Assembly: GCA_002423205.1 (NCBI GenBank)
Contig: DIUZ01000010.1
Span: 1 to 7,752, forward strand
From: Micavibrio sp. UBA6145
GTDB lineage: Bacteria > Pseudomonadota > Alphaproteobacteria > Micavibrionales > UBA1664
Direction: 5' to 3'
DNA: 7,752 bases
Part shown: piece by piece, positions 1 through 5,835 of the stretch
Position numbering within the stretch: the first letter of the stretch is position 1
Layout: each line of letters opens with the position of its first letter
Notes under the pieces: model-generated
What the model was told of the DNA's origin: nothing
Databases searched by the model: none
The model's input: the letters and a program-made list of their open reading frames with translations, nothing else
Made by a program: the position numbers and the translations under genes

Positions 1-497
1 TGGTCGGTTCGATCGGGGTGATTGCCTCGGGTTTTGGTTTTGAAGATTTCATCAAAAAGCACGACGTTCATCGCCGCGTCTACACGGCGGGGCATTCTAA
101 ATCGATGCTGGACCCGTTTCTGCCGGAAAAACGCGAAGATGTTGAGCGCGTAAAGGCGTTGCAATCTGAAATCCATGCGCAGTTCATCACGTGGGTGAAA
201 GACCGCCGCGGCCAGCGTATCAAGGGCAGTGACGGCGATCTGTTCGAAGGACAGATCTGGACCGGTGCGGGCGCGATCAATACCGGTCTTGCCGATGCGC
301 TCGGTGATGTGCGCGGCGTGTATCATGAGAAATACGGCCACGATGTGCGCCTGATGGAATTCGCGCCTGAGCGTCCGTTCCTGCAATCCCTGTTCAGTGC
401 CAAGGGCCCGAACGCAAAAGGCCCGGGCGATGATTTCGTCGCACAGGCCTTAGGGGTTCTGGAGGAACGCAGTGAATGGAGCCGTTTCGGTTTATAA
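1..497 (+). CDS. sppA: S49-family signal peptide peptidase (SppA-like), 3' part only
   Basis: This is the C-terminal 164 residues of an S49-family serine peptidase; the frame is open to the left edge (first whole codon at 3) and ends with TAA at 495-497. The fragment opens with VGSIGVIASGFGF, the family's post-nucleophile segment (usually TGSIGVI), followed by RRVYTAGHSKSMLDPF. In SppA enzymes this segment carries the general-base lysine, here the K of SKS; the assignment comes from family knowledge. The later LFEGQIWTGAGAINTGLADALG stretch matches the usual region near the C-terminus where the substrate groove is completed. S49 enzymes are membrane-associated Ser/Lys-dyad proteases that degrade cleaved signal peptides and other membrane-embedded fragments. 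The nucleophilic serine and any membrane anchor lie outside the window, so the subtype (SppA versus SohB-like) is not fixed. No clear intrinsic terminator follows the stop. The GTG at 18 is internal, not a start. Confidence 0.88.
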   Translation, partial: VGSIGVIASGFGFEDFIKKHDVHRRVYTAGHSKSMLDPFLPEKREDVERVKALQSEIHAQFITWVKDRRGQRIKGSDGDLFEGQIWTGAGAINTGLADALGDVRGVYHEKYGHDVRLMEFAPERPFLQSLFSAKGPNAKGPGDDFVAQALGVLEERSEWSRFGL

Positions 498-555
498 GCC
501 CCATAAATTCGTCCTTATCCTACGTTTCTGATGATCTGTGAGTTCCGCTGTTTCA

Positions 556-598
556 ATGGTTCAACCATGGGATGGGCGGGGGCTTTACAGCGTTAAAG
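556..598. promoter_or_regulatory. two small dyads upstream of the ankyrin-gene promoter
   Basis: The 173 bases between the peptidase stop and the next start hold two perfect inverted repeats: ATGGT-TCA-ACCAT at 556-568 and CTTTA-CAGCGT-TAAAG at 583-598. The second ends 12 bases before the -35 box of the promoter at 611-640. They could be operator sites or weak RNA hairpins in the tail of the peptidase transcript; neither has a following U-run, so neither looks like an intrinsic terminator. Function is inferred from position only. Confidence 0.3.
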
Positions 599-610
599 TG
601 AAACATTAAG

Positions 611-640
611 TTGACGAAACGATCGATAGTTTTTCATAAT
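611..640 (+). promoter_or_regulatory. sigma70-like promoter for the ankyrin miniprotein gene
   Basis: TTGACG at 611-616 and CATAAT at 635-640 each match the vegetative consensus hexamers at 5 of 6 positions, separated by 18 bases. The surrounding 600-652 stretch is markedly AT-rich compared with the rest of the window. A transcript starting near 647 would have a leader of about 24 nt containing the GAGG (657-660) that precedes the ATG at 671. This is the best promoter match in the window. Confidence 0.6.
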
Positions 641-670
641 TAAAAAAATTGAAGATGAGGGTGTTTGGGT

Positions 671-904
671 ATGATGACGGAACATGATCTGCAGATCGCT
701 TTATGGTCTGCCGCCGAAAGCGGCGATAAGCAGAAAATCCGCATTCTTGTGGTGGAGGGCGCGGATGTGTTCGCGATTAACCCGCAAGGCCTGAATGCGA
801 TCCAGATTGCCGCCGCGCACGGCCATGAGGGCGCGCATAAAACCCTTCTGGCCGCCGCCGATATGCAGCGCCTGATGATGGCCGCGGTTAAAAAGGCCGC
901 TTAA
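671..904 (+). CDS. small ankyrin-repeat protein (77 aa)
   Basis: A 77-residue protein made almost entirely of about two ankyrin-type helical repeats: LWSAAESGDKQKIRILVVEGAD, then a loop (VFAINPQG), then LNAIQIAAAHGHEGAHKTLL. The pattern (AAxxGDxxxVxxLLxxGAD, then G.T.L.IAA.xGH) is the ankyrin signature. A short helical tail rich in Ala and Met follows. There is no signal peptide or membrane segment, so it is probably cytoplasmic. Ankyrin repeats are protein-binding scaffolds; the partner cannot be read from the sequence. I chose ATG 671 because GAGG at 657-660 lies 10 nt upstream; a TTG at 665 is in frame but is only 4 nt from that SD, and ATG 674 is a possible alternative. The gene has its own promoter (611-640) and terminator (941-964), so it looks monocistronic. 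Confidence 0.75.
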   Translation: MMTEHDLQIALWSAAESGDKQKIRILVVEGADVFAINPQGLNAIQIAAAHGHEGAHKTLLAAADMQRLMMAAVKKAA

Positions 905-910
905 ACATGG

Positions 911-926
911 GGCCGCAGTCGCGGCC
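911..926 (+). repeat. GC-rich hairpin after the ankyrin gene
   Basis: A perfect 6-bp stem, GGCCGC-AGTC-GCGGCC, begins 6 nt after the stop codon. It has no U-run and probably acts together with the terminator immediately downstream, for example as a 3'-end stabilising stem. Confidence 0.45.
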
Positions 927-940
927 TTAAGCCAAGTAAC

Positions 941-964
941 AGCCGGTTTCGACCGGCTTTTTTT
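941..964 (+). terminator. intrinsic terminator of the ankyrin gene
   Basis: AGCCGGT-TTCG-ACCGGCT forms a perfect 7-bp stem with a UUCG loop, directly followed by a run of T (959-964, plus the last stem T). This is a textbook Rho-independent terminator and separates the ankyrin gene from mdh. Confidence 0.85.
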
Positions 965-997
965 ATGGGGGTTGTGCGGCTTTTGAATCAGGCTTAA

Positions 998-1012
998 TTT
1001 TGCGGTGCAAAA
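998..1012. promoter_or_regulatory. inverted repeat in the mdh leader/promoter region
   Basis: TTTTGC-GGT-GCAAAA is a perfect 6-bp dyad with a 3-base centre, located 24 bases before the mdh start and just upstream of its SD (AAGGAG, 1021-1026). Upstream lie only loose promoter-like hexamers (for example TTGTGC at 972-977 and CTTAAT at 993-998, spacing 15). The dyad could be an operator or a 5'-UTR hairpin; no known regulator motif is claimed. Confidence 0.3.
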
Positions 1013-1036
1013 ATCAACGTAAGGAGTACTCAAAAT

Positions 1037-1990
1037 ATGGCACGTGCAAAAATTGGTCTGGTCGGTGCGGGACAAATCGGCGGGACGCTGGCCTTGCTGG
1101 CCGGCATGAAAGAACTGGGCGATATCGTCCTGGTCGACGTGGCCGAAGGTGTGCCGCAGGGCAAAGGCCTGGACATTGCCGAAGCATCGCCGGTCGAAGG
1201 CTTCGACGCCAAGATCACCGGTTCAAACACGTATGACGCGCTTGCCGGCGCAGACGTGGTGATCGTCACCGCAGGCATTCCGCGTAAACCGGGCATGAGC
1301 CGCGACGACCTTATCGCCACCAACACCGGCATCGTCAAAACCGTGGGCGAGGGCATCAAGGCCAACGCACCGAACGCATTCGTCATCGTCATCACCAACC
1401 CGCTGGACGCGATGGTTGAAGTGATGCAGCGCGCAACCGGCTTCAAGCCGGAGAAAGTCGTCGGCATGGCCGGCGTTCTGGACAGCGCCCGTTTCCGTTA
1501 CTTTTTGGCCGAGGAATTCAAAGTCTCGGTTGAAGACGTCAACGCCTTCGTTCTGGGCGGTCACGGCGACACGATGGTGCCGCTGGTGCGGTATTCGAGC
1601 GTTGCGGGCATTCCGCTTCCGGACCTGGTCAAAATGGGCTGGACCTCGCAGGAGAAGCTGGACCAGATGGTGCAGCGTACCCGTGACGGCGGCGCAGAAA
1701 TCGTCGCGCTGCTCAAAACCGGTTCGGCATTCTACGCGCCGGCGTCGAGCGCGATTGAGATGGCTGAAAGCTACCTCAAGGACAAGAAACGCGTTCTGCC
1801 CTGCGCTGCCAAGCTCAACGGCGAATACGGCGTCAACGGCCTGTATATCGGCGTTCCGTGCATCATCGGCAAGAACGGTGTCGAGAAAATCATCGAGATC
1901 AAGCTGAGCCCGGAAGAGCAGAAAATGTTCGACCATTCGGTGAATGCCGTTAAGGGTTTGGTCGAAGTTGTCGATAAGCTGGCGGCGTAA
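1037..1990 (+). CDS. mdh: NAD-dependent malate dehydrogenase, LDH-like type
   Basis: Malate dehydrogenase (317 aa) interconverts malate and oxaloacetate with NAD in the TCA cycle; cytoplasmic. The N-terminal Rossmann fold shows GAGQIG at residues 10-15 and D34 at the end of the second strand, which selects NAD over NADP. The substrate loop IPRKPGMSRDDL carries R83 and R89; R83 is the arginine that distinguishes malate from lactate dehydrogenases. Other active-site residues are N121, D149, R152 and H176 (in GGHGDTMVP). All catalytic positions are present and the length suits the LDH-like class found in alphaproteobacteria. The start at ATG 1037 is well supported: AAGGAG at 1021-1026 lies 10 nt upstream and GxGxxG falls at the usual distance from the N-terminus. 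The gene follows a terminator, so it needs its own promoter between 965 and 1020; only weak hexamers are visible there. Downstream it runs into a hairpin cluster, not directly into sucC. Confidence 0.98.
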   Translation: MARAKIGLVGAGQIGGTLALLAGMKELGDIVLVDVAEGVPQGKGLDIAEASPVEGFDAKITGSNTYDALAGADVVIVTAGIPRKPGMSRDDLIATNTGIVKTVGEGIKANAPNAFVIVITNPLDAMVEVMQRATGFKPEKVVGMAGVLDSARFRYFLAEEFKVSVEDVNAFVLGGHGDTMVPLVRYSSVAGIPLPDLVKMGWTSQEKLDQMVQRTRDGGAEIVALLKTGSAFYAPASSAIEMAESYLKDKKRVLPCAAKLNGEYGVNGLYIGVPCIIGKNGVEKIIEIKLSPEEQKMFDHSVNAVKGLVEVVDKLAA

Positions 1991-1993
1991 TGT

Positions 1994-2066
1994 GCGGGGG
2001 CCAAGCCCCCGCTCGTTCCACTCGCTCCCCCTTCGCGCGAAAGCGCGGGGCTGCGGTCGCAGCCCC
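1994..2066 (+). repeat. cluster of three GC-rich hairpins after mdh
   Basis: Three consecutive perfect stems begin 4 nt after the mdh stop: GCGGGGGC-CAA-GCCCCCGC (1994-2012), CGCGC-GAAA-GCGCG (2034-2047) and GGGGCTGC-GGTC-GCAGCCCC (2047-2066), the last two sharing base 2047. None is followed by a clear U-run, so this is not a classical terminator. It may stabilise or process the mdh 3' end, attenuate read-through, or be a REP-like palindromic element. The 11-mer CCACTCGCTCC at 2018-2028 recurs after the hairpin downstream of sucC (5764-5774). Confidence 0.55.
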
Positions 2067-2105
2067 AGGGCCAGCTCACTGAATGTGCATAGTATTCTTT
2101 AAATT

Positions 2106-2135
2106 TTGCTTTTTAACGATTTGATCGGCTATACC
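2106..2135 (+). promoter_or_regulatory. possible promoter before the paralog pair
   Basis: TTGCTT (2106-2111) and TATACC (2130-2135), separated by 18 bases, each match the vegetative hexamers at 4 of 6 positions, in an AT-rich patch that starts near 2088. If real, transcription would begin around 2141-2144, almost at the ATG at 2145, giving a leaderless or nearly leaderless message. The match is weak. Confidence 0.25.
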
Positions 2136-2146
2136 CGAAAGGGTAT
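2131..2146 (+). promoter_or_regulatory. GAAA-tetraloop hairpin overlapping a start codon
   Basis: ATACCC-GAAA-GGGTAT is a perfect 6-bp stem with a GNRA tetraloop. Its 3' arm contains GGG and the first two bases of the preferred ATG (2145-2147). If transcribed it would bury the start codon and the only purine-rich stretch near it. The alternative is that transcription begins inside it, making the hairpin irrelevant. Confidence 0.4.
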
Positions 2147-3272
2147 GGCTGAAAAACGTTCGATCCTGCGTCTAAAAGGACCCACCCAGGCGGTGGCCCT
2201 TTTGGCAGCGCCGAAATTTAATGCGCATGCCAATGTGGCCGAAACGGCCGAAAGCCATACACCGGAAGCCGAGATCGAGCGCGGCCAAAATCCTTTCCGT
2301 GTATGGAGCCGCAGCCGGCTTCAATTTGCCGAAGACATGGCAGCCGCCATGAATATTCCGTTGGCGCAGTATGCCTCGTTTGAATCTGGCGAATATACCG
2401 GGCTGACCGACGAACATATTCAAAGCTTTTGCCGCCATCTTAAAATTTCGCCGGTCAAGCTGGTTGAAAAGAAACCAATGACAGAGGCGCTGCGCCATGT
2501 GCTGGTTGCGCAGGTGTACGGCGGCCGCACGATGCGTGCGCGTGAATCCGCTCTCTTTGCGCTGCGCAATCATTGCGATGATGCTGAATACGCCATCACT
2601 GCCGAACGCCGGAACCAGGAACCGCGCGGGTACAGAAAGCTGGTTGTGGCGTATATGGATATGCTTATAGCCAAGCCCTTTCATGAATTGTCTGAGATGG
2701 TGCCGCCAGAAGATATTCTGGCCGACATGATCACGTGCAACAAGGAACAGCTCGCGCATATTGAAAGCCTGACAAAAATACCGGAGCCGGACCCGCTGGC
2801 GCGTCAGTTCGTTGACCCGGCGCTGCTTTTATACGGCCAAAAGACCGGCGAAATCTGGAAGGCCATCCAGACATGGGAAAAAGGATTCCCGTGGAAAACG
2901 CTGTGCCGCATGGTAAGCGAAAACCATGAATTGCTGGCACCCTCGGTGTGGCATGATGGCGGCCAGTTTGTGAACGGCGTGTTCATGCACCCGGAAAAAG
3001 CGGCTGCGCAGATGATGGATGCGTATCGCCACCTGAATGAACGTCACAAGCGTAAAAATCTCGCGATAGAAGAAGCGGCCGTATTGAAAAAGCAGTTACG
3101 CCAGCTGACTGATTGGGGCGCAAGCCCGATGGGGCGTCGTATCATGAAGTACTGGCATAACCGACATGAAATTATGGTCGCGCTGAACGAAGCACGTCCG
3201 ATAACCGCGACGCAGGCGCTGCTCCTGCCGCCGGTACCGGGCGCGCCTAAACCGTCAACGCCCACGCCTTAA
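2145..3272 (+). CDS. unknown protein with XRE-like HTH, first of a tandem paralog pair
   Basis: A 375-aa protein that I do not recognise as a named family. Residues 49-107 (NPFRVW ... FESG ... SPVKLV) fit an XRE/Cro-like helix-turn-helix, with the xExG turn after the recognition helix. The middle holds HCDDAE (143-148). The C-terminus has a compact block at 320-343 (QLTDWG ... GRRIMKYWHNRHEI), then a Pro/Ala/Thr-rich tail. There is no signal peptide or membrane helix, so it is probably cytoplasmic; DNA binding is inferred only from the HTH-like region. It is homologous over its whole length to the next gene: about 44% identity over the HTH block and about 60% over the C-terminal block. Start choice: ATG 2145 puts NPF at residue 49, exactly as in the paralog, although no normally spaced SD exists; a TTG at 2106 would add 13 residues. 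Five bases separate its stop from the next ATG, so the two are probably translated together. It uses AUA and UUA codons, which the flanking TCA genes largely avoid. Confidence 0.8.
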   Translation: MAEKRSILRLKGPTQAVALLAAPKFNAHANVAETAESHTPEAEIERGQNPFRVWSRSRLQFAEDMAAAMNIPLAQYASFESGEYTGLTDEHIQSFCRHLKISPVKLVEKKPMTEALRHVLVAQVYGGRTMRARESALFALRNHCDDAEYAITAERRNQEPRGYRKLVVAYMDMLIAKPFHELSEMVPPEDILADMITCNKEQLAHIESLTKIPEPDPLARQFVDPALLLYGQKTGEIWKAIQTWEKGFPWKTLCRMVSENHELLAPSVWHDGGQFVNGVFMHPEKAAAQMMDAYRHLNERHKRKNLAIEEAAVLKKQLRQLTDWGASPMGRRIMKYWHNRHEIMVALNEARPITATQALLLPPVPGAPKPSTPTP

Positions 3273-3277
3273 TTTTC

Positions 3278-4426
3278 ATGAGCAAATCGGTCACAGCTGT
3301 TTCCAGTCAGGATAAGTTTTTATTTGCGGCAGCCATGAAAACGCTGGGCGTGACGCCGGGTCTGCCTGATGTGCCGCCGCTTTATCTCCAGGCGCCGGAC
3401 AGCCAGATCGCAAAGGGCATGAACCCGTTTTATGTCTGGCGCCGTGCTGCGAACACATCGCAAAACTATGCTGCGGCGCGGATGAAGATTTCGCGCGCCC
3501 TGTATAAACAGTTCGAGTCGGGGTATTCGCTTGGTCTTGAAGACTTTCGCGTGCAGCGTTTTTGCGATGCTATGGGTGTTACGCCGCACAAACTGGTCGG
3601 TAAGGAACCGATTTCAGATGGTGTGCGCCATGCGGTAGTGGGGCAGCTAAATAGCGAAAATGCCAACCAGCGTAGCGATGCATGGCTTGCGCTGGACGGC
3701 CATTGCGACGACGCAGAAGCCGCCCTTATGCTGGAGCGCGAAGAGCAGGCCCGTAAGCGTAACGATCTGATTGTCGGTTTTCTGGAGGAACTTGTCTTTA
3801 CCGTGCCGTTTCCGATTGACGACATGGACCCGCAGCAGATGCTGGCTGAGAGACTGGCTTTCCATGCGCAGGAGCAAAAAAAGCTGAAGCTTTTGGCCGT
3901 CGCGCCGAAACAGGATGGGCTGTACCGTATTTTTGCGGAATGTGTCGAGCATCTGTACGGTGAGGGCAATCTGCGCAGCGTTGAGGGTAATATCAGACAG
4001 ATTTTGAGCAGCAGCCTGTTTTTCAAACCCGATAAAAAACACTACCGGTTTAATTCACTGGATGCATTCAGTGCGCTGATTATGCGGGACCCGCAATTGC
4101 TGGGCACGCTGGCGTGGCAGGATGCCGGCGAAGGCCGGTTCGTGGGCGATACGTGGATGACGCGACAGCACGCGGTCAGGGCGATGCTGGACGCGCACGC
4201 CGCCCGCCAGGCGCGGACAGCCCGCGAAAACAACAATGCCTTCAAAGTCGCAGTCCTTGAGTATGATATCGATCAATTGGACCGCTGGGGCAAAAGCAAG
4301 GCTGGCAAGCGCATTATGCGTTTCTGGCAAAACCGGCATGAGATTGCCATAGCGCTGGGTCAGCTTCGCGCCCCGCAACGAATGCAGGTACCCGTCCCGT
4401 CTGCGGCGACCTTCCGTCCCAGCTAA
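3278..4426 (+). CDS. unknown protein with XRE-like HTH, second of a tandem paralog pair
   Basis: A 382-aa paralog of the preceding gene product, starting 5 nt after its stop with no recognisable SD, which suggests translational coupling. Residues 49-107 match the XRE-like fold better than in the first copy: TSQNYAAARMKIS followed by ALYKQFESG mirrors the canonical helix 2, turn, helix 3, xExG order. Shared features are NPFxVW (49-54), C96, RH (117-118), HCDDAE (142-147), a LYG motif in the middle, and the C-terminal block QLDRWG ... GKRIMRFWQNRHEI (333-356). The central 150 residues are diverged and predicted mainly helical. The tail is short and Pro-rich. No catalytic signature of a known enzyme family is visible; a cytoplasmic transcriptional regulator is the simplest guess, but the large conserved C-terminal region suggests an additional ligand-, metal- or protein-binding role. 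The gap to sucC is 108 nt and sucC has its own SD, so co-transcription with sucC is possible but not shown. Confidence 0.82.
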   Translation: MSKSVTAVSSQDKFLFAAAMKTLGVTPGLPDVPPLYLQAPDSQIAKGMNPFYVWRRAANTSQNYAAARMKISRALYKQFESGYSLGLEDFRVQRFCDAMGVTPHKLVGKEPISDGVRHAVVGQLNSENANQRSDAWLALDGHCDDAEAALMLEREEQARKRNDLIVGFLEELVFTVPFPIDDMDPQQMLAERLAFHAQEQKKLKLLAVAPKQDGLYRIFAECVEHLYGEGNLRSVEGNIRQILSSSLFFKPDKKHYRFNSLDAFSALIMRDPQLLGTLAWQDAGEGRFVGDTWMTRQHAVRAMLDAHAARQARTARENNNAFKVAVLEYDIDQLDRWGKSKAGKRIMRFWQNRHEIAIALGQLRAPQRMQVPVPSAATFRPS

Positions 4427-4440
4427 AAAATGGGGCTTTA

Positions 4441-4457
4441 GGCGGCAGATTTCCGCC
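4441..4457 (+). repeat. weak hairpin between the paralog pair and sucC
   Basis: GGCGG-CAGATTT-CCGCC is a 5-bp stem followed by ATTTCT, not a real U-run. It could be a weak terminator for the paralog pair. Beyond it, TTGCAT (4471-4476) and TAGTTT (4493-4498), spaced 16, form a poor promoter match that might serve sucC. Nothing else is visible in this 108-nt gap except the sucC SD. Confidence 0.25.
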
Positions 4458-4534
4458 ATTTCTGGGCGGGTTGCATTTTCTGCCCCCCGTGGTAGTTTTC
4501 GGCTCAAGAATCCAACTGTCAGGGGCCCTTTGCC

Positions 4535-5743
4535 ATGAACATCCACGAATACCAAGCCAAAGAACTTTTGAGCCGTTACGGCGTTGCTACGCCCAAGGGC
4601 ATTGCGGCCCTGAACGTCGCCGAGGCGACTGCTGCCGTCAAACAACTGCCGGGACCGCTTTACGTCGTCAAATCGCAGATCCATGCGGGCGGCCGTGGCG
4701 CAGGCAAATTCAAGAACAACCCGGAAGGCAAAGGCGGCGTTCGTCTGTGCAAATCCGAAGCTGACGTTACCGCAGCCGCTGAAGCCATGATGAACCAGGT
4801 TCTGGTCACTAAACAGACCGGCCCGGAAGGCAAAGAAGTCAAACGCCTGTACATCACGGACGGCGTGGACATTGCCAAGGAATATTACTGCTCGGTCGTT
4901 CTCGACCGCGCCAGCAGCCGCGTCACCTTCATGGTTTCGACCGAAGGCGGCATGGACATTGAAGAAGTTGCTGAAAAGCATCCTGAGAAAATCATTAAAG
5001 TGTCCATCGATCCGGCTGCCGGATTCCAGGGCCATCACGCACGCACGCTGGCCTTTGGTCTGCAACTGACGGGCGATGCCCAGAAATCGGCCATGAAGTT
5101 CTTCGCCAGCCTGTACAAGGCTTTCGTTGAACTGGACGCGGCGATTGTGGAAATCAACCCGATGATCGTCACCGACAAAAACGAAGTCATGGCGCTGGAC
5201 GCCAAGATGTCGTTCGACGACAACGCGCTGTTCCGTCACAAGGACATCGCCGACATGCGCGATGAAAACGAAGAAGACCCGTCGGAGCTTGAGGCCCATA
5301 AATGGGAACTCAACTATGTCCGTCTGGACGGTGAAATCGGCTGTATGGTCAACGGCGCAGGTCTTGCGATGGCGACCATGGACATCATCAAACTGTATGG
5401 CGGCACGCCTGCCAACTTCCTGGATGTCGGCGGTGGTGCCACCACTGAACGCGTTACGGCTGCTTTCAAAATCATTCTTGCCGATCCGAACGTCAAAGGC
5501 GTTCTGGTCAACATCTTCGGCGGGATCATGAAGTGCGATATCATCGCCAACGGCATTATCGCGGCTGCGAAAGAAGTTAAACTGAGCGTTCCGCTGGTCG
5601 TGCGCCTTGAAGGCACGAATGTCGAACTGGGCAAGAAAATCCTGGCTGAATCCGGCCTGCCGATCGTGTCCGCCGATAACCTTGCCGATGCCGCTGCGAA
5701 AGTGGTCAAGGCAACGGAAGAAGCCAAGAAAAAAGCCGCTTAA
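4535..5743 (+). CDS. sucC: succinyl-CoA synthetase (ADP-forming) beta subunit
   Basis: The beta subunit of succinate-CoA ligase (402 aa), which with SucD interconverts succinyl-CoA plus ADP (or GDP) and phosphate with succinate, CoA and ATP in the TCA cycle. It begins MNIHEYQAKELLSRYGV, the family's start. The N-terminal ATP-grasp domain has K46 in VVKSQIHAGG and the loop GGRGAGKF at 52-59. The Mg ligands are N208 (VEINPM) and D222 (LDAK), nine residues beyond E. coli N199 and D213, consistent with the longer alphaproteobacterial form. The C-terminal ligase domain shows FLDVGGGATTERV from 295 and then VLVNIFGGIMKCD, the signature region that contacts SucD. AGGGG at 4521-4525 lies 9 nt before ATG 4535. 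MtkA (malate-CoA ligase beta) is a close relative, but the N-terminus and signature favour SucC. Oddly, no sucD follows; the gene ends at a terminator with a convergent gene behind it. Confidence 0.97.
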   Translation: MNIHEYQAKELLSRYGVATPKGIAALNVAEATAAVKQLPGPLYVVKSQIHAGGRGAGKFKNNPEGKGGVRLCKSEADVTAAAEAMMNQVLVTKQTGPEGKEVKRLYITDGVDIAKEYYCSVVLDRASSRVTFMVSTEGGMDIEEVAEKHPEKIIKVSIDPAAGFQGHHARTLAFGLQLTGDAQKSAMKFFASLYKAFVELDAAIVEINPMIVTDKNEVMALDAKMSFDDNALFRHKDIADMRDENEEDPSELEAHKWELNYVRLDGEIGCMVNGAGLAMATMDIIKLYGGTPANFLDVGGGATTERVTAAFKIILADPNVKGVLVNIFGGIMKCDIIANGIIAAAKEVKLSVPLVVRLEGTNVELGKKILAESGLPIVSADNLADAAAKVVKATEEAKKKAA

Positions 5744-5748
5744 TATAT

Positions 5749-5792
5749 GTGGGCCTCGCCGGCCCACTCGCTCCGCTCGCCAGTCGGCTCGC
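5749..5792. repeat. hairpin plus CTCGC repeats after sucC
   Basis: GTGGGCC-TCGCC-GGCCCAC (5749-5767) is a perfect 7-bp stem 5 nt after the sucC stop. CTCGC occurs four times at 5755, 5767, 5776 and 5788. The 11-mer CCACTCGCTCC (5764-5774) also occurs after the first hairpin downstream of mdh (2018-2028). This suggests a short dispersed REP-like element placed behind coding regions. Confidence 0.4.
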
Positions 5793-5806
5793 AGGAACGT
5801 CTATTT

Positions 5807-5835
5807 AAAAGCGCCCCATTGCGGGGCGCTTTTTT
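5807..5835. terminator. bidirectional intrinsic terminator between convergent genes
   Basis: AAAA-GCGCCCC-ATTGC-GGGGCGC-TTTTTT: a 7-bp GC stem, extendable with A-T pairs to about 11 bp, flanked by A on the left and T on the right. On the + strand the T-run (5830-5835) makes it a strong terminator for sucC. On the - strand the U-run is only four long (complement of 5807-5810), so it is a weaker terminator for the convergent gene, whose stop codon (5834-5836) lies inside the + strand T-run. Confidence 0.85.

Noticed and set aside
1223..1936. 237-codon open frame on the - strand opposite mdh
   Set aside because: Shadow of the strongly biased mdh codons; no motif, no SD.
2106..2144. TTG at 2106 as start of the first paralog
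   Set aside because: No SD upstream, and starting at ATG 2145 aligns the conserved NPF motif at residue 49 in both paralogs. Not fully excluded, because 2145 also lacks a well-spaced SD.
4535..5743. Malate-CoA ligase beta subunit (MtkA) instead of SucC
   Set aside because: The families are close and mdh is nearby, but the N-terminus, signature regions and end of the protein read as SucC, and no mtkB or serine-cycle gene is visible.
4055..5767. 570-codon open frame on the - strand opposite sucC
   Set aside because: It lies antisense to sucC and the end of the second paralog gene, and its composition (rich in Phe, His, Arg, Gly, Val) is what a codon-biased gene gives in the mirror frame. It has no recognisable domain or start signal.
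5755..5792. CTCGC repeats as a CRISPR array or iteron set
   Set aside because: The units are only 5 bases at uneven spacing (12, 9, 12), with no spacer/repeat structure and no replication or cas gene nearby.
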